A model generated the notes under the pieces. It was not told the origin of the DNA. It saw only the letters and a list, made by a program, of their open reading frames with translations, and searched no databases. Both the position numbers and the translations under genes were made by a program. From Thalassospira profundimaris (GTDB taxonomy: Bacteria > Pseudomonadota > Alphaproteobacteria > Rhodospirillales > Thalassospiraceae): a DNA stretch of 64,000 nt. The DNA lies in NCBI RefSeq assembly GCF_003326795.1, contig NZ_JPWI01000003.1, forward strand, positions 124,001-188,000. Direction: 5' to 3'. Numbering within the stretch: position 1 is the stretch's first letter; every line of letters begins with the position of its first letter. Of the stretch, positions 8,436 to 18,521 are shown piece after piece.

Positions 8436-10031
8436 ATGCGTTCATCACTGTTGGCAACTGCTGCCGTTTCCGTGCTTCTGAGTGCCTGTGCTGGTACCGC
8501 TGAAAATCATTCAATGATGGCAAATACGGTTGCCAATGCAGGTGCGCATCCGTTGACAATCGTGCCGATGGGTGAATATCGCACCGGTATGCTTGATGAA
8601 AGCGCGGCTGAAATTCCGGCATTTGACCCGGTGTCAAAGCGCATCTTTGTGGTGAATGGTGCCGACAAAACCGTTGATATCCTTGATATGTCAAACCCCG
8701 ACAAGCTTGTGAAGCTTGGAGCGTTGGAGCTTGCAACCTGGGGCAAGGCCGCCAACAGTGTGGCGGTTAAAAACGGTGTTGTGGCCGTTGCCGTTGAAAA
8801 CACCGACAAGCAGGCCCCAGGGCAGGCCGTGTTTTTTGACTCTGATGGCAATTTCATCTCGGCTGTGACCGTCGGCGCGCTTCCCGACATGATCAAGTTT
8901 TCACCGGACGGGAAATATGTTCTTGTCGCCAACGAGGGTGAACCGAACGAGGCTTTCACCAATGATCCGGAAGGCAGCGTTTCCATCATCCCGATCGCGG
9001 GTGGTGTCGAAGGTCTTTCGGATGCGGATGTTCGGACGGTTGATTTCAAATTCCTCAATGACGGCGAACTGCCCTATGGCATGCGCATGTCCAACCCGGG
9101 AACCTCAAGCGTCGCGCAGGATGTCGAGCCGGAATATATAGCCGTGACCAACGACAGCAAGACCGCCTATGTTTCGCTTCAGGAAAACAATGCGGTTGCG
9201 ATCATCGATATCGAAACGGCAACGGTCACCCGTGTTGCCGGTCTTGGTTTCAAGGATCATTCGGTTCATGCCTTTGATGCCAGCGACAAGGACGGCAAGA
9301 TCAATATTCGCACCTGGCCGGTAATGGGCATGTATATGCCTGATACCATTGATGCGATTGAAATCGGAGGCAAGGAATGGGTCCTGATCGCCAACGAGGG
9401 TGATTCACGTGACTATGACGGTTACAGCGAAGAAACCCGTGTCGGCAAACTAACCCTTGATCCGGTCAGGTTCCCGACGGCAAGCACCCTGCAGAAAGAC
9501 GAAAATCTTGGTCGCCTGAAAACGACGACTGCACAGGGTGATATTGATGGCGACGGTGATGTCGATGTTATCTACAGCTATGGCGCACGGTCATTCTCGG
9601 TTCTGAATGCAGATGGCGAGATGGTCTTTGACAGCGGTGATGCGTTTGAACAGCTGCTGGCATCGAAATATGCCAATGTCTTTAACGCGTCGGATACCGA
9701 AAATTACAGCCGTGACAACCGTTCCGATGACAAGGGCCCCGAGCCCGAAGGCATCGCCGCAGGTTACGTCAACGGCACGCCATACGCGTTTATCGGTCTG
9801 GAACGTCAGGGCGGCTTCATGGTCTATGACCTGACCAATCCGGCCAACCCGCAATTTGTCACCTATCACAGTGATCGTCGTTTCTCGGGCAGCCCGGAGG
9901 CTGATACCGCAGGTGAACTTGCCCCTGAAGGCATGCAATTCATCGATGCCAAGGACAGCCCGACTGGCAATGCGATGCTGGTTGTTGCATCTGAAGTTTC
10001 GGGCAGTACCAAGGTCTATGATCTGAAATAA
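8436..10031 (+). CDS. Choice-of-anchor I family lipoprotein (secreted beta-propeller-like protein)
   Basis: A 531-residue exported protein. The first 18 residues form a lipoprotein signal (hydrophobic core, then LLSAC with lipidated C18). The mature part has repeated blade-like strands such as KRIFVVNGADKTVDILDM, FSPDGKYVLVANEGEPNEAF and KTAYVSLQENNAVAIIDI. It also has IANEGDSRDYDGYSEETRV and an EPEGIAAG motif, which together match the choice-of-anchor I family. Related proteins are sometimes annotated as alkaline phosphatase or phytase-like, but activity is not shown by motif. GGGGGG lies just before the ATG and a terminator follows. A PHO-like repeat upstream would fit phosphate control. 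Confidence 0.8.
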   Translation: MRSSLLATAAVSVLLSACAGTAENHSMMANTVANAGAHPLTIVPMGEYRTGMLDESAAEIPAFDPVSKRIFVVNGADKTVDILDMSNPDKLVKLGALELATWGKAANSVAVKNGVVAVAVENTDKQAPGQAVFFDSDGNFISAVTVGALPDMIKFSPDGKYVLVANEGEPNEAFTNDPEGSVSIIPIAGGVEGLSDADVRTVDFKFLNDGELPYGMRMSNPGTSSVAQDVEPEYIAVTNDSKTAYVSLQENNAVAIIDIETATVTRVAGLGFKDHSVHAFDASDKDGKINIRTWPVMGMYMPDTIDAIEIGGKEWVLIANEGDSRDYDGYSEETRVGKLTLDPVRFPTASTLQKDENLGRLKTTTAQGDIDGDGDVDVIYSYGARSFSVLNADGEMVFDSGDAFEQLLASKYANVFNASDTENYSRDNRSDDKGPEPEGIAAGYVNGTPYAFIGLERQGGFMVYDLTNPANPQFVTYHSDRRFSGSPEADTAGELAPEGMQFIDAKDSPTGNAMLVVASEVSGSTKVYDLK

Positions 10032-10065
10032 ATGCCGATCGCAGCGACTGGATTGACATTGGAGA

Positions 10066-10092
10066 AGCCGGGTTTTGCCCGGCTTTTTCTTT
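10066..10092 (+). terminator. Rho-independent terminator after the lipoprotein gene
   Basis: Stem AGCCGGG / CCCGGCT with a TTTTG loop, followed by TTTTCTTTT. Confidence 0.85.
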
Positions 10093-10181
10093 TATGACCA
10101 AGTCATGGTAAAATGTTTCAATCCGAAGGCAATATGGACTAAACTCCGCGCACGGTCAGGAACATGATCGACTGATAAATA

Positions 10182-10199
10182 GGGGAGTTCGGGACTCTG
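10182..10199 (+). promoter_or_regulatory. Ribosome-binding site and CTG start of the response regulator gene
   Basis: GGGGAG at 10182-10187 lies 9 nt before CTG at 10197-10199. An in-frame stop (TAA) at 10176 excludes starts farther upstream, and no ATG, GTG or TTG occurs in frame before the receiver domain is already broken. Confidence 0.65.
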
Positions 10200-10931
10200 A
10201 CTACGCGACGTGAACCTCATATTCTGGTTGTCGATGATGATCAGGAAATCCAGAAGCTTTTGAAGAAATTCCTGCTGCAGCACGGTTTTCGCATCACGAC
10301 CGTTTCGGACGGTAATGAAATGCATCGTGCCTTGCGCGACTGGAAGATCGATCTTGTCATTCTTGATATCATGCTTCCGGGCGAGGACGGATTTGCGCTA
10401 TGCCGCGATGTAAGGCGGACATCCAAAGTCCCGATTGTCATGTTGACCGCAGTTGGCGAGGATACCGACCGTATCCTTGGGCTTGAACTGGGGGCGGATG
10501 ATTATCTGACCAAACCGTTCAATCCGCGTGAATTGCTCGCACGTATTCGTGCGGTTTTCAGGCGGTTTGAAACCGGTGCAGTGGGGCCGACCGACAATGA
10601 AGTTGCCCCGACCAAGAAGATCATTTTTGGCGAATGGACGCTTGATATCGGATCACGCGAATTGCGTGATGCCGACAATGTCGCGGTACATCTTTCGACC
10701 GGTGAATTTTCGCTGCTTCTGGCTTTGGTCAAAAACAACAAGCGCGCTTTGTCGCGTGAGCAACTGGTTGATATCGTCCGGGGTCAAAGTTCGCTTCCAT
10801 TTGATCGCAGCATCGATATCCAGATCAGCCGCCTGCGCCGCAAGATCGAAAAGGATGCCAAGAACCCCAAGCTGATCAAAACCGTTCGGGGCATCGGTTA
10901 TCAGTTCTGCGCTGACACCCAGATGCTTTAG
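10197..10931 (+). CDS. OmpR-family response regulator (CTG start)
   Basis: DNA-binding response regulator of 244 residues if translation begins at CTG 10197. The receiver domain needs this start: ILVVDDD (acidic pocket D13-D15), phospho-acceptor D57 in VILDIMLPG, MLTAVGE, and the conserved lysine in DYLTKPF. The carboxy-terminal winged helix shows LSTGEFSLLLALVKN, SREQLVDIVRG, RSIDIQISRLRRKIE and TVRGIGYQF. The next possible standard start, TTG at 10260, would delete the first strand and the acidic residues. A histidine kinase gene follows after 9 bp, so the two form a pair. OmpR and phosphate or envelope regulators are the closest general types; the target genes are unknown. Confidence 0.85.
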   Translation: MTTRREPHILVVDDDQEIQKLLKKFLLQHGFRITTVSDGNEMHRALRDWKIDLVILDIMLPGEDGFALCRDVRRTSKVPIVMLTAVGEDTDRILGLELGADDYLTKPFNPRELLARIRAVFRRFETGAVGPTDNEVAPTKKIIFGEWTLDIGSRELRDADNVAVHLSTGEFSLLLALVKNNKRALSREQLVDIVRGQSSLPFDRSIDIQISRLRRKIEKDAKNPKLIKTVRGIGYQFCADTQML

Positions 10932-10940
10932 GGCAGCGTA

Positions 10941-12440
10941 ATGGCGGACATGTTCGCAGAGTTCAGCAATTATCTCAGGCGCTACAAGCCCCGCACATTG
11001 GGCGGGCGCATCTTTTTGCTGATGATGCTGGGCGGTGTGATCATCGCAGCCTTGAGTGCGCTGGCATCCTATTACGTTATTGAACGTGATGAACGGATCG
11101 GGCGGGCCTATACATTGGGCTTTACCATTCGCGAACTGGTCCGTATTGCCGATAATCCGGAATTCGAACCCAATATCGTCGATATCGCTGCGCGCGACGG
11201 GATGGCATTGCGTATTTTGCCCGCCGACGATATCGGAACGCTTTTGCTGTTTTCGCGACCAGCACAGCATATTGCCATGCCCGTGCGCCTTGCCAATACC
11301 GGATGGCCGACATCGGTAAAGGTCCATTTCATGCGCGGACGGCTAAGCTCCGAGCAAAGGGCAACCATCGAGGCAACCGAAAACCCCAGCCTGTTCTTTG
11401 CCGAACTGTCGCGTGAAATTGCCCGTCTTGGCCTTGTCGCCCAGATCGAGATCATGATGCCAACAGGGAAGCGTATTCTGGTCAGTCATGATGAATTGTG
11501 GGCCAACTATTCATCGCCATCGCTTGTGTTTTTGATGTTCCTGTTGGGGGTTGTTGCGGTTCTGGCGGTTTTTGCAGCCCTTGCCGATCTGTTGGCAGGA
11601 CCGTTCAAAAATCTGACTGCCGCAATCATTGCCCATGGTGACGAGGTCGATGGTCCACCTGTCGAGGAACGCGGTCCGACCGAAGCCCGATCCATGGCAG
11701 CCGCCTATAATGATCTGCGCGAACGTATTTCGCGCATGCTGGGCGACCGGACCCGCATGCTGGCCGCCATTTCCCATGACTTGCGAACACCAAGCACGCG
11801 GTTGCGATTACGGGCCGAGTTCATCGAGAATGATGAATTGCGCGAGACCGTTTTGCGTGACCTTGACGAGATGGACGGGCTTCTGAACGATGCGCTCGAT
11901 TTTCTGGGTGACTGGATTCAGAAAGAAGAAGAACGCACGGTCGACTTTGTCTCGGTTCTTGAGGCGATTTGTGATGATTATGCCGATCTTGGCCGTCCGG
12001 TTTCATTTGACGGGCCGCAACCCTTGCAATTCAGTTCGGTCCATACCGTGTTTGGCGGTGGGGACGAACCCCATTCGTTTGAGGGCAAACGCAGTATCCG
12101 GATCACCTGTCGTCCCGGTACATTAAAGCGCGCCTTTACCAACCTGATCGAAAATGCCCTGAAATATGGATATCGGGCAAAGGTCAGTCTGGAAGCCACA
12201 GCTGACAATGTTCTGGTGACCATTCGCGACGAGGGACCAGGCATACCGGTAGAGCATCAGGACAAGGTGTTCCTGCCATTCTATCGGGTCGAAGGATCAC
12301 GCGCGCGCAGTACCGGCGGCAGCGGTCTTGGCCTGTCGATTGTGAAGACCGTGATTGATGCCCATGATGGCAAGATCAGTTTGCGCAACATGCCGGGCAA
12401 GGGGCTTGAAGTGATCATTTCCTTGCCGCGTCGGGTGTGA
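10941..12440 (+). CDS. Membrane sensor histidine kinase, EnvZ-like
   Basis: A 499-residue partner of the preceding response regulator. Transmembrane helix 1 is near residues 22-46 (IFLLMMLGGVIIAALSALAS), followed by a periplasmic region of about 150 residues. Transmembrane helix 2 is near 193-217 (LVFLMFLLGVVAVLAVFAAL), then a HAMP linker. The phospho-acceptor box is AAISHDLRTPSTRLRLRAEF. The ATPase domain shows NLIENALKYG, DEGPGIP and GGSGLGLSIVKTV. The overall plan matches EnvZ-type kinases. The signal is not evident. It ends at a bidirectional terminator shared with the convergent chemoreceptor gene. Confidence 0.9.
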   Translation: MADMFAEFSNYLRRYKPRTLGGRIFLLMMLGGVIIAALSALASYYVIERDERIGRAYTLGFTIRELVRIADNPEFEPNIVDIAARDGMALRILPADDIGTLLLFSRPAQHIAMPVRLANTGWPTSVKVHFMRGRLSSEQRATIEATENPSLFFAELSREIARLGLVAQIEIMMPTGKRILVSHDELWANYSSPSLVFLMFLLGVVAVLAVFAALADLLAGPFKNLTAAIIAHGDEVDGPPVEERGPTEARSMAAAYNDLRERISRMLGDRTRMLAAISHDLRTPSTRLRLRAEFIENDELRETVLRDLDEMDGLLNDALDFLGDWIQKEEERTVDFVSVLEAICDDYADLGRPVSFDGPQPLQFSSVHTVFGGGDEPHSFEGKRSIRITCRPGTLKRAFTNLIENALKYGYRAKVSLEATADNVLVTIRDEGPGIPVEHQDKVFLPFYRVEGSRARSTGGSGLGLSIVKTVIDAHDGKISLRNMPGKGLEVIISLPRRV

Positions 12441-12450
12441 GACCCAAACG

Positions 12451-12480
12451 AAAACGGCCCGCCAGAAGCGGGCCGTTTTG
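12451..12480. terminator. Bidirectional terminator between the kinase and chemoreceptor genes
   Basis: AAAACGGCCCGC pairs with GCGGGCCGTTTT around a short CAGAA loop. An A run on one side and a T run on the other let it serve both convergent genes. Confidence 0.9.
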
Positions 12481-12496
12481 CATTCAGGGTGGTTAA

Positions 12497-15379
12497 TCAC
12501 CCTTTGCGAATGTCGCTCAGGAAATTGTCGACTTCGCGCTGGATATTGGTGGCCTGATGGCTCAGATCCTTGGCAGAAATCAGGACATTGTTTGAAATCT
12601 CGCCAGTTTCGATTACCACGGACTTGGCAGCCATCACGTCATCGGCGGCCCGACGGGTGGTGTCATTGGCGGCCTGCGCGTTCTGGGTGATTTCATGCGT
12701 TGCAGATGCCTGCTGTTCAACCGCACTTGAAAGGGCCGTTGTGATGTCATCAAGCTCGTTGATCGAGGTGGTGATGGCACCAATTTCATCACTGGCACTT
12801 TGGGTGGCGTTCTGAACAGCCTTGATGCGCGCACCAATATCGGCCGTGGCCTTGGCCGTTTGATCGGCAAGGTGCTTGACCTCGTTGGCGACCACGGCAA
12901 AGCCCTTGCCGGCATCACCGGCACGGGCGGCTTCAATCGTGGCATTGAGGGCCAGCATGTTGGTCTGTTCGGCAATATCGGAAATCAGGGTCACCACATC
13001 ACCGATTTCATCGGCAAGCTTGTTTAAGGCCTGAACGCTTTCGGCACTTTGAACAGCCCGTTCCGATGTTGTACGGGAGATACGGGTTGAATCTTCCATC
13101 TGACGACGGATTTCACTGATTGAGGCCGCAAGTTCCTCGGCGGCGGCGGCAACCGTTTCAACGCTGTGCGCGGTGGCCTGTGTGGCCTCCGCAGCACTTG
13201 CTGAGCGATCCGCACTGGTTGTGCTGCGCTCCGAGAGAGTTTGGGCAGATGCGTGCATGCCTTCGGACGCACGGGCGATGTCCTCGGCGAGTGATTTGAT
13301 CCGGCTTTCGAAATCATCGGCAAGTGCATTCAGGGCTGCTTGTCTTTCCTGTGCTGCGGCTTCGCGTTGTTGCGTTTCACGCTGCTGGGCTTCGACAACT
13401 TCGGCGGCATTGGCCCGGAATACTTCGAGCGTCTTGCTCATTTCCGTTAATTCATCCCGACCAGTGTCATTGATCGCGACATTGGTGTTGCCTGCGGCAA
13501 TTTCGGCCATGGCAAACCGTATGCGTTCAAGGCGGTTAATCAGGCCGCGACCAACATAGATCCATGCCAGAAGCCCCGCCAGAACAAGTGATCCGATGCC
13601 AAGGGCGCTCAGAATGATGCGTCCCTGTGTTATTGCCTCAGCGGATTCAACCGTGACGGCGGCCGATTGTTTGCTTGCCGCTCCGGCAACGCCCTGCACG
13701 CCCATTTTTTCGACAGCAACCCGAACATGATCGAGGGCATCGGTTGCGGATTTCCATGCTTCGATGGCCTTGCGTTTGGGTTCGAGAACCGACAACCCGG
13801 TCAGGGTTTCAGCCGTTTTGGTGATGTCGGTGGCTTCGGGGGCGTTTGTGGCGATGGCTTTGCTTGCCTTGCCAACATCGGAAAGACGGTTTTCAAGCTG
13901 GCTCAGAGTATCAAGGTCGCTGGCGGACGCTGCCTGATTTTGATAGCCGATGGCAAGGTTGCCCGCCGCTTCAAGGCGTACCATCGTAATCAGTGCAGCC
14001 AGTTCTTTTTCCATCAAACCGCTGATGGCCGAACGGCTTTGATCCTGAATGGCGACGGCCCGGTCACGAAGTCCGGTATCAGCAGCCTCGACTACCGGTG
14101 CAATTGCGTCCCGGAATGCCTGATGGGCAACAAAAAGCTGTTCCTTTCGTTCGGTGGCGAGCCGCGACCAGGTTTCGGTTGCTCGCTGGATGGCTTCGAG
14201 TTCCTGTTTGCGCAGGTCAAACAATGCACCGCGGGTAATGCCAAGGCGGAAAAAATCACCAGCGGGCTTTTTGAAGTCGGCACTGATGGTTTCTGGAACC
14301 TTGCGGTTTTCCTTGTAGAATTCCTTGAACTGATCCTTGATCTTTTCGACGGTTTCGATGTCGTTTGCTGCGATCCCCGATACCATCATTGCATAAGCCT
14401 GCGAAATGATGGCTTTCATCTGAAAACCGTCAGAAGCGGGCAGGGCGGCACCATCAATCTGTGCAATCAGTTCGCCAAAGGCCTCATGAAGGCGGCCTTC
14501 AAGTCCCAGGCGTGCCTTGCGAAAAACTTCGCTGGATTGCGTGGTGGCGGTAAGTTCGTTTTTGCGGATGGCAAAGATATTGTTGTCACCCACACCAAAT
14601 CCCAGAAGATTTTCCGTGATTTGCGCAAGATCATCAGAACCGGACGCAGAACCAAGTTCGGACAAGGTCGCGCTGGTGGCGTCAAAACGGGTTTTCAGGG
14701 CTTCGATAGTGTCGGCATCGTTGGCGTTGGCGGCTTCGATCAGGATGCTGACCAGAAGATTACCCTCAGCCTGCAAAGTCAGGGCTGAACGCAATGTGCC
14801 GACCTGATCGGTGATCAGGGTATTAAGGTTGTCAGCAGCCGAATTGATGACATCATTGCTGCCATCGACCAGTTCGCGGTTGGCGGCATTGACCTTGCCT
14901 GCGATGGTTTTCAGAAACCCGTCATGCTGGCTGCGAAGATCATTGATAGCTGCATCAACGCCGGTATCGAATTCCTTGCGGTTCGCTGATGCGGTGATCA
15001 GTGCATTCAGATCGGGATCAAGCGATTGGGCTATGTCGGAGAACGGCGAGTTCTGCGTTGCTTCACGCAGGTCCTTCATGCGGCTTTGCGCCGTTGCAGA
15101 CAGGGTGTCCATATCGGCATTCGGATTTGTCGCCATTTCAGAGGCAAGAACAGCAATCGCACTGCTTTCTTCTGCGGCACGCAATGCCTGTGCAACAGAT
15201 GAGGTCTTGGTGACCGTATCAAGTGCCGAGCTGATCCGTTCGATGGACACGATACCGACGATGGCTGCGATGGCGGTCATTGCCGCGATCGCGCCAAAAG
15301 AAGCACCCAGTTTGAAACGGATTCCGAGCCCTTTGGTTTCATTGACCTGTTTTTCGGTCGCTTTTTTTCTGGTCGTCAT
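12497..15379 (-). CDS. Methyl-accepting chemotaxis protein with a large four-repeat sensor region
   Basis: A 960-residue chemoreceptor, far longer than the usual 530-670. Transmembrane helix 1 spans about residues 21-46 and helix 2 about 586-609, leaving a periplasmic region of roughly 540 residues. HAMP follows, then the signalling hairpin with its tip [18 protein letters not shown] near residue 800. The periplasmic region contains four related units centred near residues 89, 222, 341 and 489. Each has a helix rich in A/L, then a D-x-(D/E)-T-(L/I/V) turn and a second helix. The pattern recalls the helical bundle sensor of TorS, seemingly duplicated. The ligand is unknown. The gene is monocistronic, with a strong GGGAGAAAGG site before the ATG. 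Confidence 0.92.
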   Translation of the reverse strand: MTTRKKATEKQVNETKGLGIRFKLGASFGAIAAMTAIAAIVGIVSIERISSALDTVTKTSSVAQALRAAEESSAIAVLASEMATNPNADMDTLSATAQSRMKDLREATQNSPFSDIAQSLDPDLNALITASANRKEFDTGVDAAINDLRSQHDGFLKTIAGKVNAANRELVDGSNDVINSAADNLNTLITDQVGTLRSALTLQAEGNLLVSILIEAANANDADTIEALKTRFDATSATLSELGSASGSDDLAQITENLLGFGVGDNNIFAIRKNELTATTQSSEVFRKARLGLEGRLHEAFGELIAQIDGAALPASDGFQMKAIISQAYAMMVSGIAANDIETVEKIKDQFKEFYKENRKVPETISADFKKPAGDFFRLGITRGALFDLRKQELEAIQRATETWSRLATERKEQLFVAHQAFRDAIAPVVEAADTGLRDRAVAIQDQSRSAISGLMEKELAALITMVRLEAAGNLAIGYQNQAASASDLDTLSQLENRLSDVGKASKAIATNAPEATDITKTAETLTGLSVLEPKRKAIEAWKSATDALDHVRVAVEKMGVQGVAGAASKQSAAVTVESAEAITQGRIILSALGIGSLVLAGLLAWIYVGRGLINRLERIRFAMAEIAAGNTNVAINDTGRDELTEMSKTLEVFRANAAEVVEAQQRETQQREAAAQERQAALNALADDFESRIKSLAEDIARASEGMHASAQTLSERSTTSADRSASAAEATQATAHSVETVAAAAEELAASISEIRRQMEDSTRISRTTSERAVQSAESVQALNKLADEIGDVVTLISDIAEQTNMLALNATIEAARAGDAGKGFAVVANEVKHLADQTAKATADIGARIKAVQNATQSASDEIGAITTSINELDDITTALSSAVEQQASATHEITQNAQAANDTTRRAADDVMAAKSVVIETGEISNNVLISAKDLSHQATNIQREVDNFLSDIRKG

Positions 15380-15535
15380 AGACCTTTCTCCCTAACTACG
15401 TGAATTTATTGTTGTTTTCACGTGGATTTGTGATCGACCGACTTCTTTGGTCCGGTTCGATTAATTTGGCATCTGAACGTTTTGAAAAAGCGTGGGTATG
15501 TAAAATATCAGGGCAGTGGCAGCGCAAGAACTGCC

Positions 15536-15575
15536 CAAAAAGAAGAATGGCGGGTGGCCCCCAGAACCACCCGCC
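15536..15575 (-). terminator. Terminator of the sugar ABC transporter operon
   Basis: On the minus strand GGCGGGTGG pairs with CCACCCGCC (plus coordinates 15549-15575), followed by a T-rich stretch. It lies 8 bp after the ATPase stop. Confidence 0.75.
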
Positions 15576-15582
15576 AATCAGA

Positions 15583-16695
15583 TCAGATCCGCAACTCGGT
15601 ATCCGGGTCAAACAGACTGATCTGAGACATGTCGGCCGAGAATGTCATGCTCTCGCCCGGTGTCGGTGCGCGGTCCGGGCGGACGCGTGCGACGATTTCT
15701 TTACCCGCAATTTCAATCACGGTCATGGTGTCGGCACCGGTTGGTTCGATTACTTCGACCTTGCTGTCAAAGTTCACATACTGGCTGCCCGGTTCATCCG
15801 AACCCGTACGTTTATGGGTCAGGGCTTCCGGACGGATGCCAAAGACAACCTTCTTGCCTGCATATGCCTTGTAGCTTTCCGGTGCTTCGAAAAGCGGAAG
15901 GGTGATCGGGTTGCCTTCGCGTTCGATGGAAACGGCAAGCTGACCGTTATTATCGATCAGGGTCGCATTCACGAAGTTCATGGACGGAGAACCGATGAAG
16001 CCAGCAACAAACATGTTGTTCGGGCGCTCATAGATGTTCTGCGGCGTATCGAACTGCTGAAGGATACCGTCTTTCATGACTGCGATACGCGAAGCCAGGG
16101 TCATGGCTTCGATCTGATCGTGGGTCACGTAGACGATGGTCGATCCAAGACGCTGATGCAGCTTTTTGATCTCGGTGCGCATATCAACGCGCAACTTGGC
16201 ATCAAGGTTGGAAAGCGGTTCGTCAAACAGGAAGATATCCGGATCACGAACAAGCGCACGGCCCATGGCAACACGCTGGCGCTGACCACCCGAAAGCTGG
16301 GAAGGTTTGCGATCAAGAAGCGCCTCGATCTGAAGCAGTTTGGCAACGTCGGCAACTGCCTTGTCGCGTTCCTGCGCAGATACACCGCGGATTTCCAGAC
16401 CAAAGGTGATGTTCTTGCGAACAGTCATGTTCGGGTAAAGCGCATAGGACTGGAACACCATGGCGATGTTACGGTCTTTGGGATGCACGTCGTTGATAAC
16501 GCGGTCCCCGATGCGGATTTCCCCGTCGGTTGAACTTTCCAGACCTGCAATCAGGTTCAAAAGGGTCGATTTACCGCAACCTGACGGACCGACAAGGACG
16601 AGAAACTCGCCATCTTCAATCGCCAGATTGATTTCCTTGAGAACTTCAACAGGGCCAAAGGCCTTGCGAACTTTATCGAGGGTGAGTGATGCCAT
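15583..16695 (-). CDS. Sugar ABC transporter ATP-binding protein (UgpC/MalK type)
   Basis: A 370-residue ATPase that powers the transporter encoded just upstream. It shows Walker A GPSGCGKSTLLN, the Q-loop MVFQSYALYP, the signature LSGGQRQRVAMGRA, Walker B IFLFDEPLSNLDA and H-loop VYVTHDQIEAMTLA. The carboxy-terminal TOBE/MalK-like regulatory domain includes VFGIRPEAL. CUT1-family importers with one shared ATPase use this architecture. The gene starts 4 bp after the stop of the second permease gene and is the last of the operon, ending at a hairpin. The partner binding protein suggests glucose or a similar aldose. Confidence 0.92.
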   Translation of the reverse strand: MASLTLDKVRKAFGPVEVLKEINLAIEDGEFLVLVGPSGCGKSTLLNLIAGLESSTDGEIRIGDRVINDVHPKDRNIAMVFQSYALYPNMTVRKNITFGLEIRGVSAQERDKAVADVAKLLQIEALLDRKPSQLSGGQRQRVAMGRALVRDPDIFLFDEPLSNLDAKLRVDMRTEIKKLHQRLGSTIVYVTHDQIEAMTLASRIAVMKDGILQQFDTPQNIYERPNNMFVAGFIGSPSMNFVNATLIDNNGQLAVSIEREGNPITLPLFEAPESYKAYAGKKVVFGIRPEALTHKRTGSDEPGSQYVNFDSKVEVIEPTGADTMTVIEIAGKEIVARVRPDRAPTPGESMTFSADMSQISLFDPDTELRI

Positions 16696-16699
16696 TTGC

Positions 16700-17587
16700 T
16701 TATCCCTTCACCGAACCGGCGGTCAGGCCGCGGACGAAGTATTTGCCTGCCAGGACATAAACCAGCAACGTCGGAAGACCGGTCAGCAGGGCTGCTGCCA
16801 TGTCAACGTTGTACTGTTTCACGCCGGTAGTGGTGTTGACGATATTGTTGAGTGCGACTGTCATCGGTGCATTTTCGCCAGAGGCAAAAGACGCGCCGAA
16901 CAGGAAGTCGTTCCAGATCTGGGTGAACTGCCAGATGACCGAAACCACGATGATCGGGGTCGAGATCGGCAGAATGATGCGCCAGAAAATGGTGAAGAAA
17001 CCCGCCCCATCAATGGTAGCTGCCTTGACCAGTTCATCCGGGATCGAAACATAGTAGTTCCGGAAGAACAGGGTGGTGAAGCACAGGCCATACACGACGT
17101 GGACCATAACAAGCCCCGGGGTCGAGCTGGCAAGACCAAGCTTGCCAAGAACCTGTGACATCGGCAGCAGAACGACCTGGAACGGAATGAAGCAACCGAA
17201 CAGCAGCAGGGCAAACACAATGTTCGCGCCCTTGAAACGCCATTTGGTCAGTGCATAACCGTTGATCGCACCAAGGAAGGTCGAAATCAGAACAGCGGGG
17301 ATCGCCATTTTGACCGAGTTCCAGAAATAGATTTTGATACCTGTACATTCAACACCGACGCAGGCTTCGTTCCATGCATAATTCCATGCATCAAACGTCA
17401 CAACGCGCGGCAGCGAAATCAGCGACCCTTCGCGGATCTCGTCAAGCGACTTCAGGGAAGTCGAAACCATGACGATCAACGGGAACAGGTAATAAGCTGC
17501 AAACAGGATCAGTACGAGATAGAGCAACCCGCGCAGCACTGTGTTTTTCCAGCCTGCGTCGTGGCTATAGGTCTGAAGATCAGCCAT
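16700..17587 (-). CDS. Sugar ABC transporter permease, MalG-like
   Basis: Inner-membrane permease of 295 residues with about six transmembrane helices; the first is near LLYLVLILFAAYYLFPLIVMV. The cytoplasmic coupling (EAA) loop reads TIDGAGFFTIFWRIILPIS, the ATPase-binding site of CUT1 permeases. It overlaps the preceding permease gene by 8 bp, so the two permeases are probably coupled in translation and made in equal amounts. A short insertion with two cysteines (CVGVECTG) sits in the first periplasmic loop. Confidence 0.9.
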   Translation of the reverse strand: MADLQTYSHDAGWKNTVLRGLLYLVLILFAAYYLFPLIVMVSTSLKSLDEIREGSLISLPRVVTFDAWNYAWNEACVGVECTGIKIYFWNSVKMAIPAVLISTFLGAINGYALTKWRFKGANIVFALLLFGCFIPFQVVLLPMSQVLGKLGLASSTPGLVMVHVVYGLCFTTLFFRNYYVSIPDELVKAATIDGAGFFTIFWRIILPISTPIIVVSVIWQFTQIWNDFLFGASFASGENAPMTVALNNIVNTTTGVKQYNVDMAAALLTGLPTLLVYVLAGKYFVRGLTAGSVKG

Positions 17588-18488
17588 TTTTCTTGCCTCC
17601 GCGCAGTTCGGAATACAGATACGGCACGATGATTGCCATAACGGTTGCCAGCATCATCATGGCACTGGCCGCGCCAATACCAAGCTGGTTGCGCTGGAAG
17701 GCCATGGTGTACATGAAGGTTGCCGGAAGATCCGATGCGTAACCCGGACCACCGCCGGTAAGCGCAATGACAAGGTCAAAGCTTTTAACAGCAAGGTGGG
17801 CCAGAACGACGATCGCACTCAGGAAGACCGGGCGGATCGACGGAATAATAATACCGAAATAGATGCGGGGCAGGCTGGCACCGTCCATGTAGGCTGCGCG
17901 AATAATGTCCTGATCGACGCCGCGCAATGCTGCAAGGAACATTGCCATGACAAAACCCGATGCCTGCCAGACAGCAGCAATCACAACGGTGTAGATTGCC
18001 ATGTCGGAATTGACCAGCCAGTCGAACTTGAAGCTCGTCCAGCCAAGATCATGCATCATGCTTTCCAGGCCAAGACCCGGATTGAGAAGCCATTTCCAGA
18101 CGGTACCGGTCACAATAAAGGACAGGGCCATCGGATAAAGGAAGATCGTGCGAAGTACGCCTTCGGCGCGAATGCGCTGATCAAGAAGAACTGCCAAAAG
18201 GCACCCGATGATCAGGCAGGTCACGATAAACAGACCACCAAAGACCAAAAGGTTTTCAATGGCAACATGCCAGCGTTCCATTTGCCACAGGCGTTCATAC
18301 TGTCGCAGGCCTGCCCAATCCCAGACGGGAAGCATGCGCGACTTGGAAAACGCCATATAGCCGGTCCACAGGATGAACCCGTAGACGAAAAACAGGGACG
18401 CAGCAAAGGACGGTGCAACAACGATCTTTGAAAGATGACGCTGAATACTGGCCGTCAGGTTGCTTTCGGTGCTTTGAGAAGCCCCCAT
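17580..18488 (-). CDS. Sugar ABC transporter permease, MalF-like
   Basis: Inner-membrane permease of 302 residues and partner of the second permease. Hydrophobic helices are visible from SFAASLFFVYGFILWTGYMA onward, and the EAA loop is AAYMDGASLPRIYFGIIIPSI. The frame is open farther upstream, but the ATG at 18488 has AAAGGG just before it and excludes a hydrophobic, unlikely leader that lies within the upstream hairpin. The gene follows the binding-protein gene by about 100 bp, a gap that holds a strong hairpin. Confidence 0.9.
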   Translation of the reverse strand: MGASQSTESNLTASIQRHLSKIVVAPSFAASLFFVYGFILWTGYMAFSKSRMLPVWDWAGLRQYERLWQMERWHVAIENLLVFGGLFIVTCLIIGCLLAVLLDQRIRAEGVLRTIFLYPMALSFIVTGTVWKWLLNPGLGLESMMHDLGWTSFKFDWLVNSDMAIYTVVIAAVWQASGFVMAMFLAALRGVDQDIIRAAYMDGASLPRIYFGIIIPSIRPVFLSAIVVLAHLAVKSFDLVIALTGGGPGYASDLPATFMYTMAFQRNQLGIGAASAMMMLATVMAIIVPYLYSELRGGKKNG

Positions 18489-18521
18489 ACCCTTTGCCTC
18501 AAAAGTTAGATGTAGCGGGAA

